A stretch of 64,000 nt of DNA from Prosapia bicincta (GCA_036971475.1 JBAIZL010000002.1:19251067-19315066); one strand, 5' to 3'. Positions 35,565 through 49,157 are shown, counted from the first letter of the stretch. Notes: generated by a model not told the origin, from the letters alone. Program-made: numbers and translations.

Positions 35565-36875
35565 CAAATTGAATGAATACTATTACAAAGAATATGAATT
35601 AGGTTTCATATGTGAGGGATCGTAGAAAGGTTTTAGTTACTCTAAATGTTACTATAGGTAGTTTAGTAGAAAGGGTCTAACAATTATAAATCTTCCATCT
35701 TGAATTTCCTCTGGCACAAATGCAAGGAGCATTATCCATCCAATTTAGTATATTTCTTCCCAAACCTAACAGAGCAAGGTACCCCAGGAATGATCCGAAC
35801 AGAGTTGGATTCAAACTAATGGTTCAAACTAATACGTCTCTGCATTAATTTCGCCAACAGTGCACTAGCGATTCTAAAGGCTAGCTTAGTGACATTAATG
35901 CCGGAAGAGACGAGACCCTCTTCAGGGAAGACATATTTAGTTTGCTTTCAGGTAATATGGCCACAGAGACATCGGGTTCCGCTTTTAATCCTAAAGTATA
36001 AATCCTTATAGATGGTAAGTGAACGCTTCAACATAACCATCTGTAGATAATGAGAATATATTATGCAACACCCTATCGTGTACTTTTCTCAACACATCTT
36101 TCTTCTTTTCACTATTTTTCTATTCACAATACATAAACTCAGTAATGACTGAAGGTAGACCTTTAAGGAAGAAAACAATAGTCCAACGAGAGCAGAAGGA
36201 TAAGCCAAGGTATCTTTGTCTACTGGTACTAACGAAACGGATGCCTACTTGACGAATGAATAGGATGAGTTCATTGGATTTGGAGGCCATATAACACAAT
36301 TTAAACTATTCTAACATAACACGATCTAACCTAACCTAATTATGGTTGTTAATTTATTCCATAATAAAAAAACCTCCAATTGATATCAAGAAGTACCTAC
36401 AGTAAATCGGAAACGCAGTGTAGTGGGTAATGCTTAGAATTTTAGAGTAAAACAGACCTAAAATTAAAAAAATTGTTTTAAGTATAATTCTAACAAACGA
36501 AGACACGCCTGGCATATGCAAAAATAACATAAAACAATATCTATCTTTGTCTATTTGTAACCATATATGAACGAATAAATCATTATGACACTGCAACTTT
36601 TCTTATTATCACTGTGAATACATCTATTTGTCGAGTTATATTTTCTCTTCTTATGTATTTTCTCTTGTCAATGACATTCACCTTACGATAGTTGCTTAAG
36701 AATTCAAATCTTTTGTCTTTGTTCTTGGCTGAAGAGAGGTATATTTTGGGTTTGGTTAGGTTAAATATCTTTTTGTTAGGTAATTGAAAACATATTGTCT
36801 CAATCATTATTGAGCAAACCCACCCTTGAACGATTATTACTTTGAGCCGCCTTCTATCCACTACAGGTATTAATG

Positions 36876-37168
<293 letters not shown>

Positions 37169-37519
37169 GAAATATGGAAGAAAATATTGGTGACGTCACT
37201 ACACATCTAGTCAGCTTCTCGTCAATATTCACCCGTTACCATGGTAAAATAAGAATAACGGTGAACATTGCTGTCATAGATATTTATGAAAGTTTTACAC
37301 GTCAGCTCCAGACCCCGGTTGTAATATGTCCTTTCTTTCCCTTTAGCCAGGGGTTTATTAGGTTGTTAGCATTTTACTCAATTTTTAAATTTTAATTCAA
37401 GTTTGATTTGCTTGTCATAATAGACTCTAAGTATTTCTCGCTATATTGAACCTTGGAATTATATTATTTGCTTGATGACTTCAATTGAAGGTGGTTTTAT
37501 TATGGAATTAAATTACTTA

Positions 37520-37549
37520 GATTAGGTTAGGTCAGGTTAGGTTAGGTTG
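37520..37549. repeat. Interstitial TTAGG-type run
   Basis: GATTAGGTTAGGTCAGGTTA and following GGTTAGG are short imperfect TTAGG repeats. Copy A has a weaker equivalent. TTAGG is the common insect telomere repeat, but such short runs are also abundant internally. Confidence 0.6.
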
Positions 37550-38684
37550 ATTTTGATTACGTTACAAGACCTCCAAACCTAATGAACTCGTCCCCTTCAT
37601 TTGCCTTTGTTACGTATGTAGAATTAGGAAAAGGTGCCTTGGCCTATGCCTTTACTGCTGGCTCTCTTTAAACAATTATTTTCCAAATTTCCCCAAAAGC
37701 CCTTTTTGGATCCTAATACGGATTTATGCTCTATTTAATTCATCCATTACTAGTGGTTTTTCATATAAAACCTTTGCGTAGGTCTCTCTATAAGGCATAA
37801 CACTGTCCTGAAGACTATCCTTGAAATATATTTATATACAAGAACTGTTTGCTGACAAAAAGCTTTGAATAATAAAAAAAAAACAATAAATAATCGTTGA
37901 GAAAATAATAATGATTTGAAATCAGTAAAGAAATGCCATCGTGAGGTTTAAATATTTAACATTTTTCTTTAGATTCTTATTTTTTTATAAAATCCAGAAC
38001 TTGAAAGGAATTTTTTAAATAATGCGACGAGAAGCCGCAGAACGCAATTCGCCTCCTTCTGGAATTCCCCGACAATATTGACGCATAAATTACATCCCGA
38101 AAGTGGTTTGGAAATTAATTTTCACTTCAGGTTTATTGAGGCGAATGAGACGCGCAAGTATCGAGCTATTTGACTAATCGATTTATATGATTACTGTAAT
38201 ACTGCGCGTTAAATATTGCTCTCTAAGAATTCTTATTTCGTTTAAAATGAGAGAGTTGTTGCGAATCTCAATCATAACAAACATTTAGTGGCTGTGGTCT
38301 GCCTGGCGATGACGACGAAAGTAATTGAAAGGCGTATGAGAATAAAAGGTTTTTATTTATGATTTTGTTAGTTACTTTTTGATCACGACTCACAGCTTAC
38401 AAATTATTCAACAAATATTTGATTCCCCCTTACGCCCTCTCTCGCTCTTTCCAAATAGTGTTTTAGAACCTCATGAGTGAATTATTTTCAAAACACATAG
38501 CGTTTTGCTTATCTAAAGAAATAATAAAACCGTTTGAATGAATTAACATTCCCACGGTTACGCCAGTATATCCAGATACACCAAGTATATCCAGTTGTGT
38601 AGTTTATAGACTTACCTTACCTTTCCTGAGACTTATTTGACTAGAGGACTTATTCTCTAATTCACAACCCTTCCTACGATTCGA

Positions 38685-39135
38685 GCTAGAGACAAAGTAA
38701 TGTATGTGGGCGTTATGGTGGGTGGCCCTCACTCCTGTCGCCTATCAACCCCGGCACCGTCAGGTTCTGAAGTGATAGTCAGGTCTTGGTTAAATGGATA
38801 TCCGTAAGATGCTGTCTCCAAGACCTCTCAGCAACAATGAGATCACTAAGTCGCTTCCAAAGGACGATCCTACCACTTTTATCCCATTCGTTCTATAACA
38901 CAAAATTATAACAACACGATCACTCAGAAAATCCAGATGGTAGAGGAAGTTTCGCAGAATATTCCTAGAACAGATTGTAGAACTCAAGAAAACCAACTGA
39001 AATGACTAGTGAAGTCCTTTATCCATGAACTTGGAATTGGCTGAGTTGTATACGGGGCCGGATGCCCCAAAGCCTGGGGGACTAGCTATTACAGGCCATA
39101 TCAAGATCATCGAAAGTTCCAGGACAGGGACAATG
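38685..39135. other. GC-richer block, copy B partner
   Basis: Partner of 4505-4995, with a 26-bp deletion relative to A near 39030. Stops occur in all frames. Confidence 0.45.
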
Positions 39136-39405
39136 CTAGAGCAATAACCGAACAAGTAGTTGAAATACAAAAATGCCGTTATTTAAATTAAAGTATATGT
39201 TGTACTTTAAAGTATATTTGAATAGGTTTGATCAATGCCTATAATTACTACACTATTTAGAACCACTTTCAAGTAAATAAAGCTATATACCCTAAGGGAT
39301 TACGGAAATATCGGTCGAACGTTGTATTATAAATTTTTTTTTTATTTCCAAATATACAGTTACTAATGTGTGGCCTATATATAATGTACCATATTCTTGA
39401 CCATT

Positions 39406-39446
39406 CATTTGCCATTTGCCATTTGCCATTTGCCATTTGCCATTTG
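39406..39446. repeat. CATTTGC heptamer run
   Basis: Six near-perfect copies of CATTTGC. Copy A has one or two at about 5318, so this is a copy-B expansion. Confidence 0.92.
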
Positions 39447-39607
39447 GTATATTACAAACTATCGCATAATCCTCTTCGTCTCCACTTATCATAACACTGT
39501 CATGTCTCTGTCAAGTTTGTGCTCGTCCCTACACCGAGGTACAGCGACCAGACAAACTACTACCGCGGTAAAGAAAATTCGCAACTGAAGGAGCGGGACC
39601 TATAAAG

Positions 39608-40652
39608 TACTTTTGTCTTTTTTTACCTTTTACTTTCACACCATGATGGGAAAAACTATCAACACCTTTAGATTTCCTTTCTTCAACTCATTTATTTAAA
39701 ACTTACCATTTTGCTTTCACTAACCTATACTGCTCCTTTCTTTGTCCTTCTTTTCATTCTTTTCTCTCTGATTCACTCTCTACTCTTTACCTTTCTTCTA
39801 TCCCACTTCCTATTCTCCTTCACATTCTTCTCTTTCTCATTCCATTTCTGGCCTTGTCTATATACTCTTTCCCCTTTTTCCCTCACCTTCGACTCACCTA
39901 ACTGTAATAACGCTCCCTCTTCACCTTTATAATTCTCAATCATATCACTAACTTCACTTCCCTCCTCTCCTGTCTGCATTCTCTCTCTCTACCTCTCACA
40001 CACAGTTACAGTCTTTATCTTTTAACCTAAGCATTGAAGAGGAATACTGAATCTGTCTAAGAAACAAATTACACCATACTTATTCCCTGAGATATTCCTC
40101 GACGAGGAAGTTACTTCTTTTTCTGCTTCCGAAGCGTAATGGATAGATCCTATATAGGAGGCTTGTCTTTTGTTTACCTTTTACATGCACATCATGGTTG
40201 GAAAAACTGGCAGCACTTTGAGATTTCCTTTCTTCCACCCTTTTTTTAAATTTACCCTTTTTCTCTTTCACTTATATATACTGCCTATTTCTTTGACCTT
40301 TTTTTCAATCTCTCCCACTCCCCATTCCCTTCTACGTTCTTCTCTCTCTCCCTCATTCCATATCTTCCTCTGTGTATATACTCTTTTCCTTCTCTCCCTC
40401 ACCCAACTGTAATATCTCTCTCTCTCCCCCTCCACAACTCTCTCTTCTCACTAATTTCATTCTCTTCTTCTTCTGTCAGCAGTCTCTATCTCTCTCCCTC
40501 ATACACACTTACAGTATTTACCTTTTGACATAAGAATTTAAAATATATACGTAATCTGTCTAAGAAACAAACTACTCTATACTTCCTTATACCTTGAGAT
40601 ATTCCTCGACGTGGAAGTAACGTTTTTCACTGCTTCCGAAGCGTAATGGATT
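39608..40652. repeat. ~540/490-bp tandem duplication of the CT-rich block
   Basis: The first unit (39608-40146) and second (40163-40652) both run from CTTTTGT..TTTACCTTTTAC and GGAAAAACT through a CT-rich core to GAGATATTCCTCGACG and CTGCTTCCGAAGCGTAATGG. Copy A has one unit (about 5490-5970). The units have diverged noticeably from each other. Confidence 0.85.
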
Positions 40653-42204
40653 ACATCTCTCTCACTGCGCTCTCAAGTGTTCTGAATGTTAATCAGGCAA
40701 AAAAACTTCAAACAGCTTCAAGCGATGTGAAATACTTTGCGTTCATACTAAGCACCTTTGATCGATAAGCACAGATTTTAATAATCTTAAAGCAATTAGA
40801 GGTGAATATGGCTTGGTATATATTTTTTCTGCAACTTGCATTATTGTAATTTACAACTTGCTATATTTTTATTAGTTTGTGACTGCTTTCGGGTAGACCC
40901 AAATTCTTGAGCTATAGATTGTGTGAATGTTCTTTAAACACTGTCTAGTATGTGTGGGACCTCCATCGCAAGTGATCACTTCGTTACTTTGTGCAGCGTT
41001 ACCTATTCTTGTGCAATTGTTATTGTGAAAATTTGAATTTTATAGTGTTAATGGAATGGCGTGTTGAATTGTGCCTTCGTTATTTATTTAAAAATCATTT
41101 TCTATTTTTTCTGTTATAATTAATTAGGTTGTGTCATTTGGGGGAGGCTGACAGAAGTGAAAACGTTTATTGCCACGATTATAGAAACTTTTAATTGAGA
41201 AAAACATTTAATTTTACGTAGTAAGAAATCACCTAAACATTTATTATCAGACATCTAAGACTGTTGGTATTTAAAAAAAAAGTAATTAAAAATACAGGTT
41301 GTTTTATCATAGTTATATTGAATTAGTTGTACTGAGATTTATCAAAATTTCAATAAATTAATATATTTATTAACCGATGAAAAATATTTAACAATAACCA
41401 TCTTCCTTACCAGTGTTCAGTAAATAATGTAATCAGATTGTGGAATACTAAGACAGACACATAATTTTGAGAACTGGAAAAAGTTGTATTTACAAATATT
41501 GCGGAAAAACTCTATATTGCGCCATGTCGAATGAAAACTGTTGTTTTTTTTTGGCGAAAAAATCTATTTTCTTGATCATCGCTAATCAAGGACATAAAGA
41601 AAAGAATTAAACATTGAACTACTAACTAGCAACGATGGAAAATGAATAGTATTAAATAAAGATATAACAATAAATATATAAGAATAATTTACAGTAATAA
41701 ACAGTATAACAATAAATTAACAATATTATTATATCTATAACAATAAAGTTTAACACCAAATTAATTACGAGATGAAAATACCAATAAATAAATAAAAATA
41801 GGTGTTTAAGAATAAATAATTATAAATACACACAAAAACATATTAACAAGGATAAATAGTGCTAATAGAAAATAAAATAAAAATATCAACACTTTTTGCT
41901 GACTTTAAACAATTCTAAATGATAGGAGGCTTGGCATTCTATCTTTTAGCCACTCAAAAGCCTGGAAAAAGTATGATGAGAATCAGCGCGTATACTACCG
42001 TGTTCAGCATACTAAAATATTCCTGGCAGATACAGTAACATTTGCCTTAGTGTGAAGTGTTGTTCCAGCTGAGAATAAGCGTATTCCAGGTAACGGGCCT
42101 TAACCTACGATGCCCTGTTTCCACTCTTAATAGTACTAGAAGATCGTTATGGAATTTCCTCATGGCCATGCTTAAATGAATCAACCCTTCCTTATCTTTC
42201 TCGT

Positions 42205-43790
42205 ATAAGGGGGTAGGACTGGAGGTCACCTCTTTGCAGTCCCGATAGAGAGTTTGCCAAAGGTAAACGCCCCATCATACATGACGCCATATCTCCCCAA
42301 TATATCCTGTAACAAGGGATTTATATCTTTATCTTAATTTAAATATATATTCGCAGGTCTTTCCTATCCTTTATAGTGATAACTGACATATTTTGTGATC
42401 GCCTATAAAACTAAAAATCAAGGCTTTTACTTCTCTCCTCTCAGCACTAGGGGATCGATATGGTCTTTCCTTGCTACTGCCTAATTCCTCTTACTCTTCC
42501 ACACAAAGGGGGTGTAACTGGAAGTCCCCTCTCTGTAGCTTCGATATAAAGCTTGCCAAAGGTACACGCCCCTTCATATATGACGCCATATCTCTCCAAT
42601 ATATCCTGTAACAAGGGGTTTATATCTTTACCTTAATATAATATTTTCGCAGTTCTTTCCCATTGTTCATAGTGATAGTTATTATATTTGGTGATCGCCT
42701 TTCAAACTTCAATTAGGGCCTTTATTCCTCTCTTCCCAGCACTAGGGGATTATTATGGTCTTTCCTTGCCACCGCCTAATTCCACCTACTCTTCCCAGCA
42801 CTAGGGGATTATTATGGTTTTTCCTTGCCACTGCTTAGTTCCACCTACTCTTCCCAGCACTAGGGGATTATTATGGTCTTTCCTTGCCACCGCCTAATTC
42901 CACCTACTCTTCCCAGCACTAGGGGATTATTATGGTCTTTCCTTGCCACCGCCTAATTCCACCTACTCTTCCCAGCACTAGGGGATTATTATGGTCTTTC
43001 CTTGCCACCGCCTAATTCCACCTACTCTTCCCAGCACTAGGGGATTATTATGGTCTTTCCTTGCCACCGCCTAATTCCACCTACTCTTCCCAGCACTTAG
43101 AGGGTTATTATGGTCTTTCCTTGCCCTAATTCCACCTACTCTTCCCAGCACTAGAGGATTATTATGGTCTTTCTTGCCACTGCTTAGTTCCACCTACTCT
43201 TCCCAGCACTAGGGGATCATTATGGTCTTTCCTTGCCACTGCTTAGTTCCACCTACTCTTCCCAGCACTAGGGGATTATTATGGTCTTTCCTTGCCACTG
43301 CTTAGTTCCACCTACTCTTCCCTTTGTATTACAAGGAGGAATAAGGGTAGAAACCTCTTTTTGTAGCCGTAAGAGGTTAAAGTTACTTCCGCTACGCTAC
43401 CCTGCCCAAACAATTGTATAATTTTCCTTTATTACCCGTACTAGGAGATCACTATAGCCTTTTCATAGCACTGGGATTGGTTATGTCCTTTTCATTGCCC
43501 TTCCTAATTCAATCTATAGTTCCTTATCCTTTCTCTTACAATGGGGTGTAACTGGAAGTCACCTCTTTGTAGCCCCGATAAAGAGTTTGCCTACCTAATT
43601 TCCACGCCTCGTCATAGATGACGCCCCTCTCCGATGATTCGGAGTATCATTCATTACGCTATAGATAAATCTCCCCAATATATCTTGTACCAAGGAATTT
43701 ATGACATTAATCTACCTATATGTATAAATTCTAAGTCCTTTAAAATTATCCGTAATGATAACTGACATATTAACCAGTATCCATCAAGGC
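42205..43790. repeat. Three diverged ~300-bp units
   Basis: Units at about 42205-42505, 42506-42800 and 43543-43790 share GGGGTGTAACTGGAAGTC-like starts, CCTTCATAYATGACGCC, ATATATCCTGTAACAAGG and, in the first two, CAGCACTAGGGGAT. Copy A has a single unit (about 16150-16480). The 59-bp array grew from the end of the second unit. Confidence 0.75.
42729..43322. repeat. 59-bp minisatellite, ~10 units
   Basis: Units of CTCTTCCCAGCACTAGGGG, ATTATTATGGTCTTTCCTTG, CCACCGCCTAATTCCACCTA repeat about ten times with very few differences. The array is absent from copy A, which has one distant relative (CTAGCACAATGGGATCATTT at about 16345). Confidence 0.95.
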
Positions 43791-43872
43791 TTCGAAGTTT
43801 TTCTATTTTTAAGTGAGGAAATTAAAATTTCTTAATGACCGGAATTTGTATTTGAGTAAAATTGTTCAGATA

Positions 43873-44090
43873 AAATCACTTGTAAACAATCAATTTATAT
43901 CAATTGAGTATATTTTTCGGCCTTTTTTAACAATAAAATATTTATCTTCGTTCGGATTAACTCTATTCTCAAAACTTTCAACTTTGAGTACTGTTTGAAA
44001 GGGTCTTTATTTCGAAAAGAGTCAACAAAGAAAGTATTTTTATATTAGAAAAGGCAGAAAAATGTACTCAAACGTGTAAAAATATTCCTA
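43873..44090. repeat. Foldback, copy B (decayed)
   Basis: Partner of 17013-17209. The left inner arm (ACTCTATTCTCAAAAC) survives but the right inner arm is altered, so the hairpin is much weaker. Confidence 0.65.
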
Positions 44091-44400
44091 ACAGAGTTAA
44101 AGATAGGTAAATTGAGAATTTCAATAAATTAGAATTTCATTAAAATAAAAAGAAAAAAATAATTAATGGTGTAAACACTTACGCTCCAACAAAATTTAAT
44201 ATAAAAAACTAAGTCTGAGATTCTCTAGGCACAGATTACGAAGGAAAATCGTAGGATTCGTAAATGCGGATACGGAAGTCATCAGTTTGTCTGGAAAATT
44301 ATTTTTTTTATCATTTAAAAATTATTATTTTAACGATGAAGTTTCAACGAAGCACAGAAGGGTGGAAACCAAAAGTTGTTCGTTTCCTTTAAATTGTAAG

Positions 44401-44583
44401 GCCTATGCAAGTGTTGGAGAGACAGCCGCACATGTCTATTGCCTCGGCCTCGTCGACTTAGGACCAAGTACTCCGCTAACGGAAACAGGAAATGAAGTGC
44501 TTAGCGGAACTGCAGCACATCTCCATAACCTACCGGAAGCACTCTTCAGACCGACTTACGAGACGGACTGGCCCTTACAAATG
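44401..44583 (+). CDS. Candidate internal coding exon, 61 codons
   Basis: A 183-bp segment, a whole number of codons, with no stop in one + frame that stays open over 137 codons around it. It starts right after a TTCCTTTAAATTGTAAG acceptor-like sequence and ends at CAAATG followed by GTATGT, a good insect donor. GC content is much higher than in the flanks. It differs from copy A by about six changes, whereas the flanks differ heavily. The peptide begins AYASVGETAAHVYCLG and ends YETDWPLQM. I recognise no protein family, and all three minus-strand frames contain stops. It could instead be a conserved non-coding element or a fragment of a repeat. Function unknown. Confidence 0.35.
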
Positions 44584-44724
44584 GTATGTTTGGAATACAC
44601 CGTGTCAGAGTTTGGAGCAAGTTCTTACATTTCTTATTTCGAAAGCAATATTTATTTAAAACAAATACATACTATCAACACATACGAATATAATATTTGA
44701 TTTCCACCTATTACTTCAAACCTT

Positions 44725-44727
<3 letters not shown>

Positions 44728-44796
<69 letters not shown>
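44728..44796. repeat. (TA)n microsatellite
   Basis: About 34 TA units, absent at the matching point of copy A. Confidence 0.95.
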
Positions 44797-44798
<2 letters not shown>

Positions 44799-45615
44799 GT
44801 AGTTATGTAACACTGTTTTCTTGTATACATTTATCACTTTCACTTAAGTACTTAAACAAGAATCTTACTTGGTATTTATGCGAGTTAACTTTCAATGACT
44901 GTCCTTGTCATTATCTTCAGGCATTATTATATATTCAAAGTTTCAATCGTTAGTAAAATACTTTTTATTTATCCACTCAAGTTCAAATACATTTTTTTAA
45001 AATTTGTAGGGGTAACACTTGATGTTAATAGAGTTTTTTTTCATATATTATTACCTCAATTAAGTTTAGCAGTAAATTAATTTTATTTTTACATCGGAGA
45101 ACAATTTTTAAAAAAATGGGCAAGGTGTGCAATATAGTTATTTCGTCCCATTTGACTTAAATAAATTTATAATATATTAGTTCATAAAACAGCTGAATTT
45201 ATGTTATAGTATTTGTGGCAGAACAGTTTTAACGCAATGGTTATGCTACTTTATTTATAGTAATTGTAATTATTTAATAAAATTAACTGAAATGAAATAT
45301 TTTTTTGTTGAGTCAAGTAGGAATTTACTTTAACAATTTTTGTTTATATTAGGTGTTAATTATATTAATAACAAAGTGGTTTGGCGTGTTAGGAGTAATG
45401 AAGCGTCCTAGACGAAAATATCTAAACTAGTTGAAAAGTAAAAAGAATTAAATTTTTAGTTACAAAGTAAAAATAGAAATAAAATATTATACCTGACAAT
45501 AAACAAGACAGAGTAAAAAAATGTCATTGATTTAAATTTGACGTAATGTCTGGAAAATCAATAACAGCTGATTGATTTTGAGATTAATTTTTTGCGCTGG
45601 TAAAAATTATCATTA

Positions 45616-46101
45616 TTGTTAAAGCAAGAATTTATTGACAACAGGATATTAAATATTTTGTTCTCAAACGGAAGTTGTCTTCCTATAAGGAAACAATATG
45701 CGCTCGAGATCAACGTATTTGCTGTAAGTTACAACGGCGCTCTGGGCTACAAACGTGAACTGACCGGGTCAAGCGGGAAAAAAGATTTTCAAAAATGTGC
45801 CGATGATGTACGCCTCTTTTCTAATAAAACAACTTTTGAAATTTATTGTTACTATCTACACTTACATTTTCAAGCTCATATTTTTCGTTGTTTTTCAAGT
45901 TCTCTATTTTTAAAATGCATCACACAACTTTTTCAAAACGTGTCAAAATTGGGGATTTGTAATTCTTTCATCATTTATAAAACCAAACCTTTTTTAGCAG
46001 TTGACAGTTTGATTGATCGAACGGAAGACAGAGAAAGTATAACGAATAAGATAAGTCTCACGTCTGACCCTGCCCAATCGGACCATGATTTAGCACGCTA
46101 G
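45616..46101 (+). other. Open frame in a copy-B-only segment
   Basis: A 161-codon frame covers about 440 bp (45660-46100) that copy A lacks at about 18530. It contains GYKRELTGSSGKKDF and a hydrophobic, Cys-rich middle. The last part is closed by a stop before GAGCTCC. I recognise no family. It is longer than expected by chance in AT-rich DNA, but there is no supporting splice or promoter signal. Confidence 0.25.
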
Positions 46102-46239
46102 AGCTCCACATCAGTCGCTTGTTCTCCAATAACTCTTCTCTTGCGTAACATCAGACCTTTCAAATGACGACCAACATAAAGCAAAAGAGAAATACTTATA
46201 ACAAACGGTTTCAGTCATTGAAAAGAAGAGTGTTTATAA

Positions 46240-46945
46240 TGTAAATATAAAGATAGCCTAGCAAAATAGAAACGGATATTAGAAATTGTACTATCTATGT
46301 TGATACGAATATTAGTAAGAAGCACGACAATCAGAGAGAGTATTTTTTATGTTGATAATAGAGACAGAAATTAGGGAGTACTGCCTATGTTGATTTGAAT
46401 ATACACAAGTGAGACTGAAATTAGAGATACTACAATCTATGTTGATAAGTATATTGGTAATAGAAACAGACATTACTGAGAGTACTATCAATGTTGATAA
46501 GAATATTGATAACAGAGACTGAAATGAGAGAGAAGACTGTCTATGTTCATTAGAGTATTGATAATATTGATAGACATTTCGTAGAGTGCAATCGATATTC
46601 ATAAGAATATTGATAATAGAGACTGAAATGAGAAATAGGACTATCTATGTTCATTGGGTTATTGATAATAGAGACTAAAATGAGAGAGAAGACTATCTAT
46701 GTTCATTTGAATATTGATAACAGAAACTAAAATTAGAGAGACTACAATCTATGTTGAAAGGTATATTGGTAATCGAGACATACATTAGGGAGAGTACTAC
46801 CGATGTTGATAAGAATATTGATAACATAGACTGAAATGAGAGCGAGTACTATCTATGGTAGTAAGAATATTGATAAGAGAGACAGATATTAGAGTGTGTA
46901 CTATCTATGTTGATTAGAATATCGATAAGAGAGACTGAAGTTGAC
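46240..46945. repeat. Degenerate ~52-bp minisatellite, copy B
   Basis: About 13 units of the GTTGATAAGAATATTGATAA theme, shorter than in copy A (18656-20325). Confidence 0.85.
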
Positions 46946-47230
46946 AAGAAAGAGGAAACTATAGTAGAAGTTAAAAAAAAAGTTGTCTGCTGGAGGATGC
47001 AGGGAAGAGAGAAGTTACTGAAAGGTTGGATGATGAAACACGTCACAAAATAGATAAAATAAGGAGCCGATGTATGCATATGTAGCACATGCAGTGAGTT
47101 CTCTGAGTGTAATTGTTATATTTACCTTGTTTTATGGCCTGGTTTATTTATAATAAACCAAATAAAATAATTCAGAACAACAAATATCAAACATATTTCA
47201 ATACCCAACGTTTTCATCTACACAGTACGA

Positions 47231-47388
47231 CCATATCGATAACCGCCTGCATCGCTGATTCGCTGATTGGACTGTCACAGATAAAATGTACATTATTCAC
47301 AGCTCATTGGCCTTGTCGGACTTTCACTGCTATGCGCCATAGATAAAACTGTCAACTATTTTACATAGTGTCATGTTTCGTTTTCATC
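47231..47388. promoter_or_regulatory. Near-invariant promoter-like block, copy B
   Basis: 158 bp with one difference from 20606-20763. TATCGATA is at 47234-47241 and the CCAAT boxes are on the minus strand. Confidence 0.45.
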
Positions 47389-48025
47389 TTTATTTCTCCA
47401 ACAATATACTTGTTATTATTTCACCCCTATATTTTCAAACTTACCTACGTGTTCCTTTTTACACGATTATTTATTTTTTTTTACAAACGTCATTTTCATA
47501 TAAATTATGACTTATAGTTGAAAAATTGATAATTTTCACTCAGCATATATAATAACTAAACACAATAAATAAAAACAAATAGCCACAATAAAGGTAATTT
47601 ATTTTCTCTAACTAACACTTTGATGGTACGTTTCGGTTTCAAGGAAACCATCTTCAGGAGTACTGAAAATGTATATTATCAGGTTTGTAGGGAATAAATT
47701 AATTTTACCGAATTAGGAGTGTTATTGGGTGAATCCATAATCCACAGTAGCTCTAAATAATAATTTTTCTATGACGGTGTCTGGTTTTTTTCTGGATTAC
47801 TATGTGTTTTGTATCTATCTATTCATTGTTTTTTTGTTTATTTCTTAAAACTATTATTAATAATATTATATTATTTAAATAGGACTATTTTGTAATAGTT
47901 TCATTCTCTACTGCTTTTAAATTTACAAATGTTTATTCTTCACTATTAGGTATAAAATTTGTTTCTAGATTTATGTATATTTTTTAAAAACAACTTTAAT
48001 TATTTATTATTCTGTGTCTGGTCCC

Positions 48026-48026
<1 letters not shown>

Positions 48027-48083
<57 letters not shown>

Positions 48084-48140
48084 TATGTGTACTATGTGTA
48101 TACTATGTGTATAAATATACATATATATATATATATATAT
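48027..48140. repeat. (TA)n with ACTATGTGTAT repeats
   Basis: A TA run to 48082, then three copies of TACTATGTGTA-like words, then another TA run to about 48140. Copy A has none of it (about 21430). Confidence 0.93.
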
Positions 48141-48544
48141 GTCTAAATCATATCAATTTTAGTTTTTCTTTTTAGTTCCTGTCTTCTAGTTATAAACGTA
48201 ATTAAAATTTAATTATTACTGATCATTATACTAGTTCATTATCGTTCTTTTTTTTCTTAATCATCATGTTTAGAATGTTTATGTGTGAATCTACAAATCT
48301 CATTAAAATGAAAATCCAAATGGACACTGAACAGGATTAATTATTGAAAATATATTTTTTCTAGACAACCCCCTCATGAAAGTTAAATAATGGGAATGAG
48401 GTGAAAATAATGTATATATCAGAACCGACAAATGTTGAGTGACACATTGTGTATTGGACTATATTAATATGTCTTCGCGTGTCTTGGTTGCTTCTAATAT
48501 ATAGCTTACACTTTGGAATGAATACATGTTCAGAAACATGATAT

Positions 48545-48812
48545 AACCTAACCTTGTCACATTTTTCCAAAAATATTTCTCTTCCTTATGGTTTTTGATT
48601 AGTTTTGTTTGTGAACTCGCGACATAAATCTGCAAGAAACACGCACGCTCGAGCGTTTTTTGTCGCAACCACAGTCTCATGGGTATCGCGGCTTTTTGTT
48701 GCGTAACAAATGTGCTGACAAATCTGCGGCTTTGCCCTTGGCAGATATAGCAATATAAATTGCCTCCACTTTCTCAGCGCGTCAAGGGGTGTCTGCGACT
48801 CATCCCTTCTCG
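48545..48812 (+). promoter_or_regulatory. Conserved block with TATA box, copy B
   Basis: Partner of 21870-22135, about 97% identical. TATAAA is at 48754-48759, and the GCGACA...TGTCGC pair is kept. Confidence 0.4.
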
Positions 48813-49156
48813 TGTGCCAATCTATAACTTACCGATATTCAACTTATAAACTGAAATAGGTCATTAAATTTAGAGAGTCAGAAAATGAAACGCGATGGTT
48901 TTAGTAATGAAGGTAAATAAACGTTATTACAAAATAAAATTGTTGACGTTAATTGTTTACTGATCCTGTCTCATAAAAGACTTTCGAAAGAGTTGAAAAA
49001 ATGTTTTATAGAAACAACATGAGGGCCTTATTGCACCAAGTCATTAATGCAATTTCTTAGCAAGATTTACTGCTGCATTCAAGCGGAGTCTTACATAGTT
49101 TAATCAAAAGACACTACAATATATAATGCTGTTAACTACATATAACTACATATTAC

Positions 49157-49157
<1 letters not shown>

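Noticed and set aside
47638..47670. GGTTTCAAGGAAACCATCTTCAGG-like sequence, shared with 21010, resembling ends of Penelope-like or similar elements
   Set aside because: Only a short motif; no RT or GIY-YIG sequence is nearby, so no element can be assigned.
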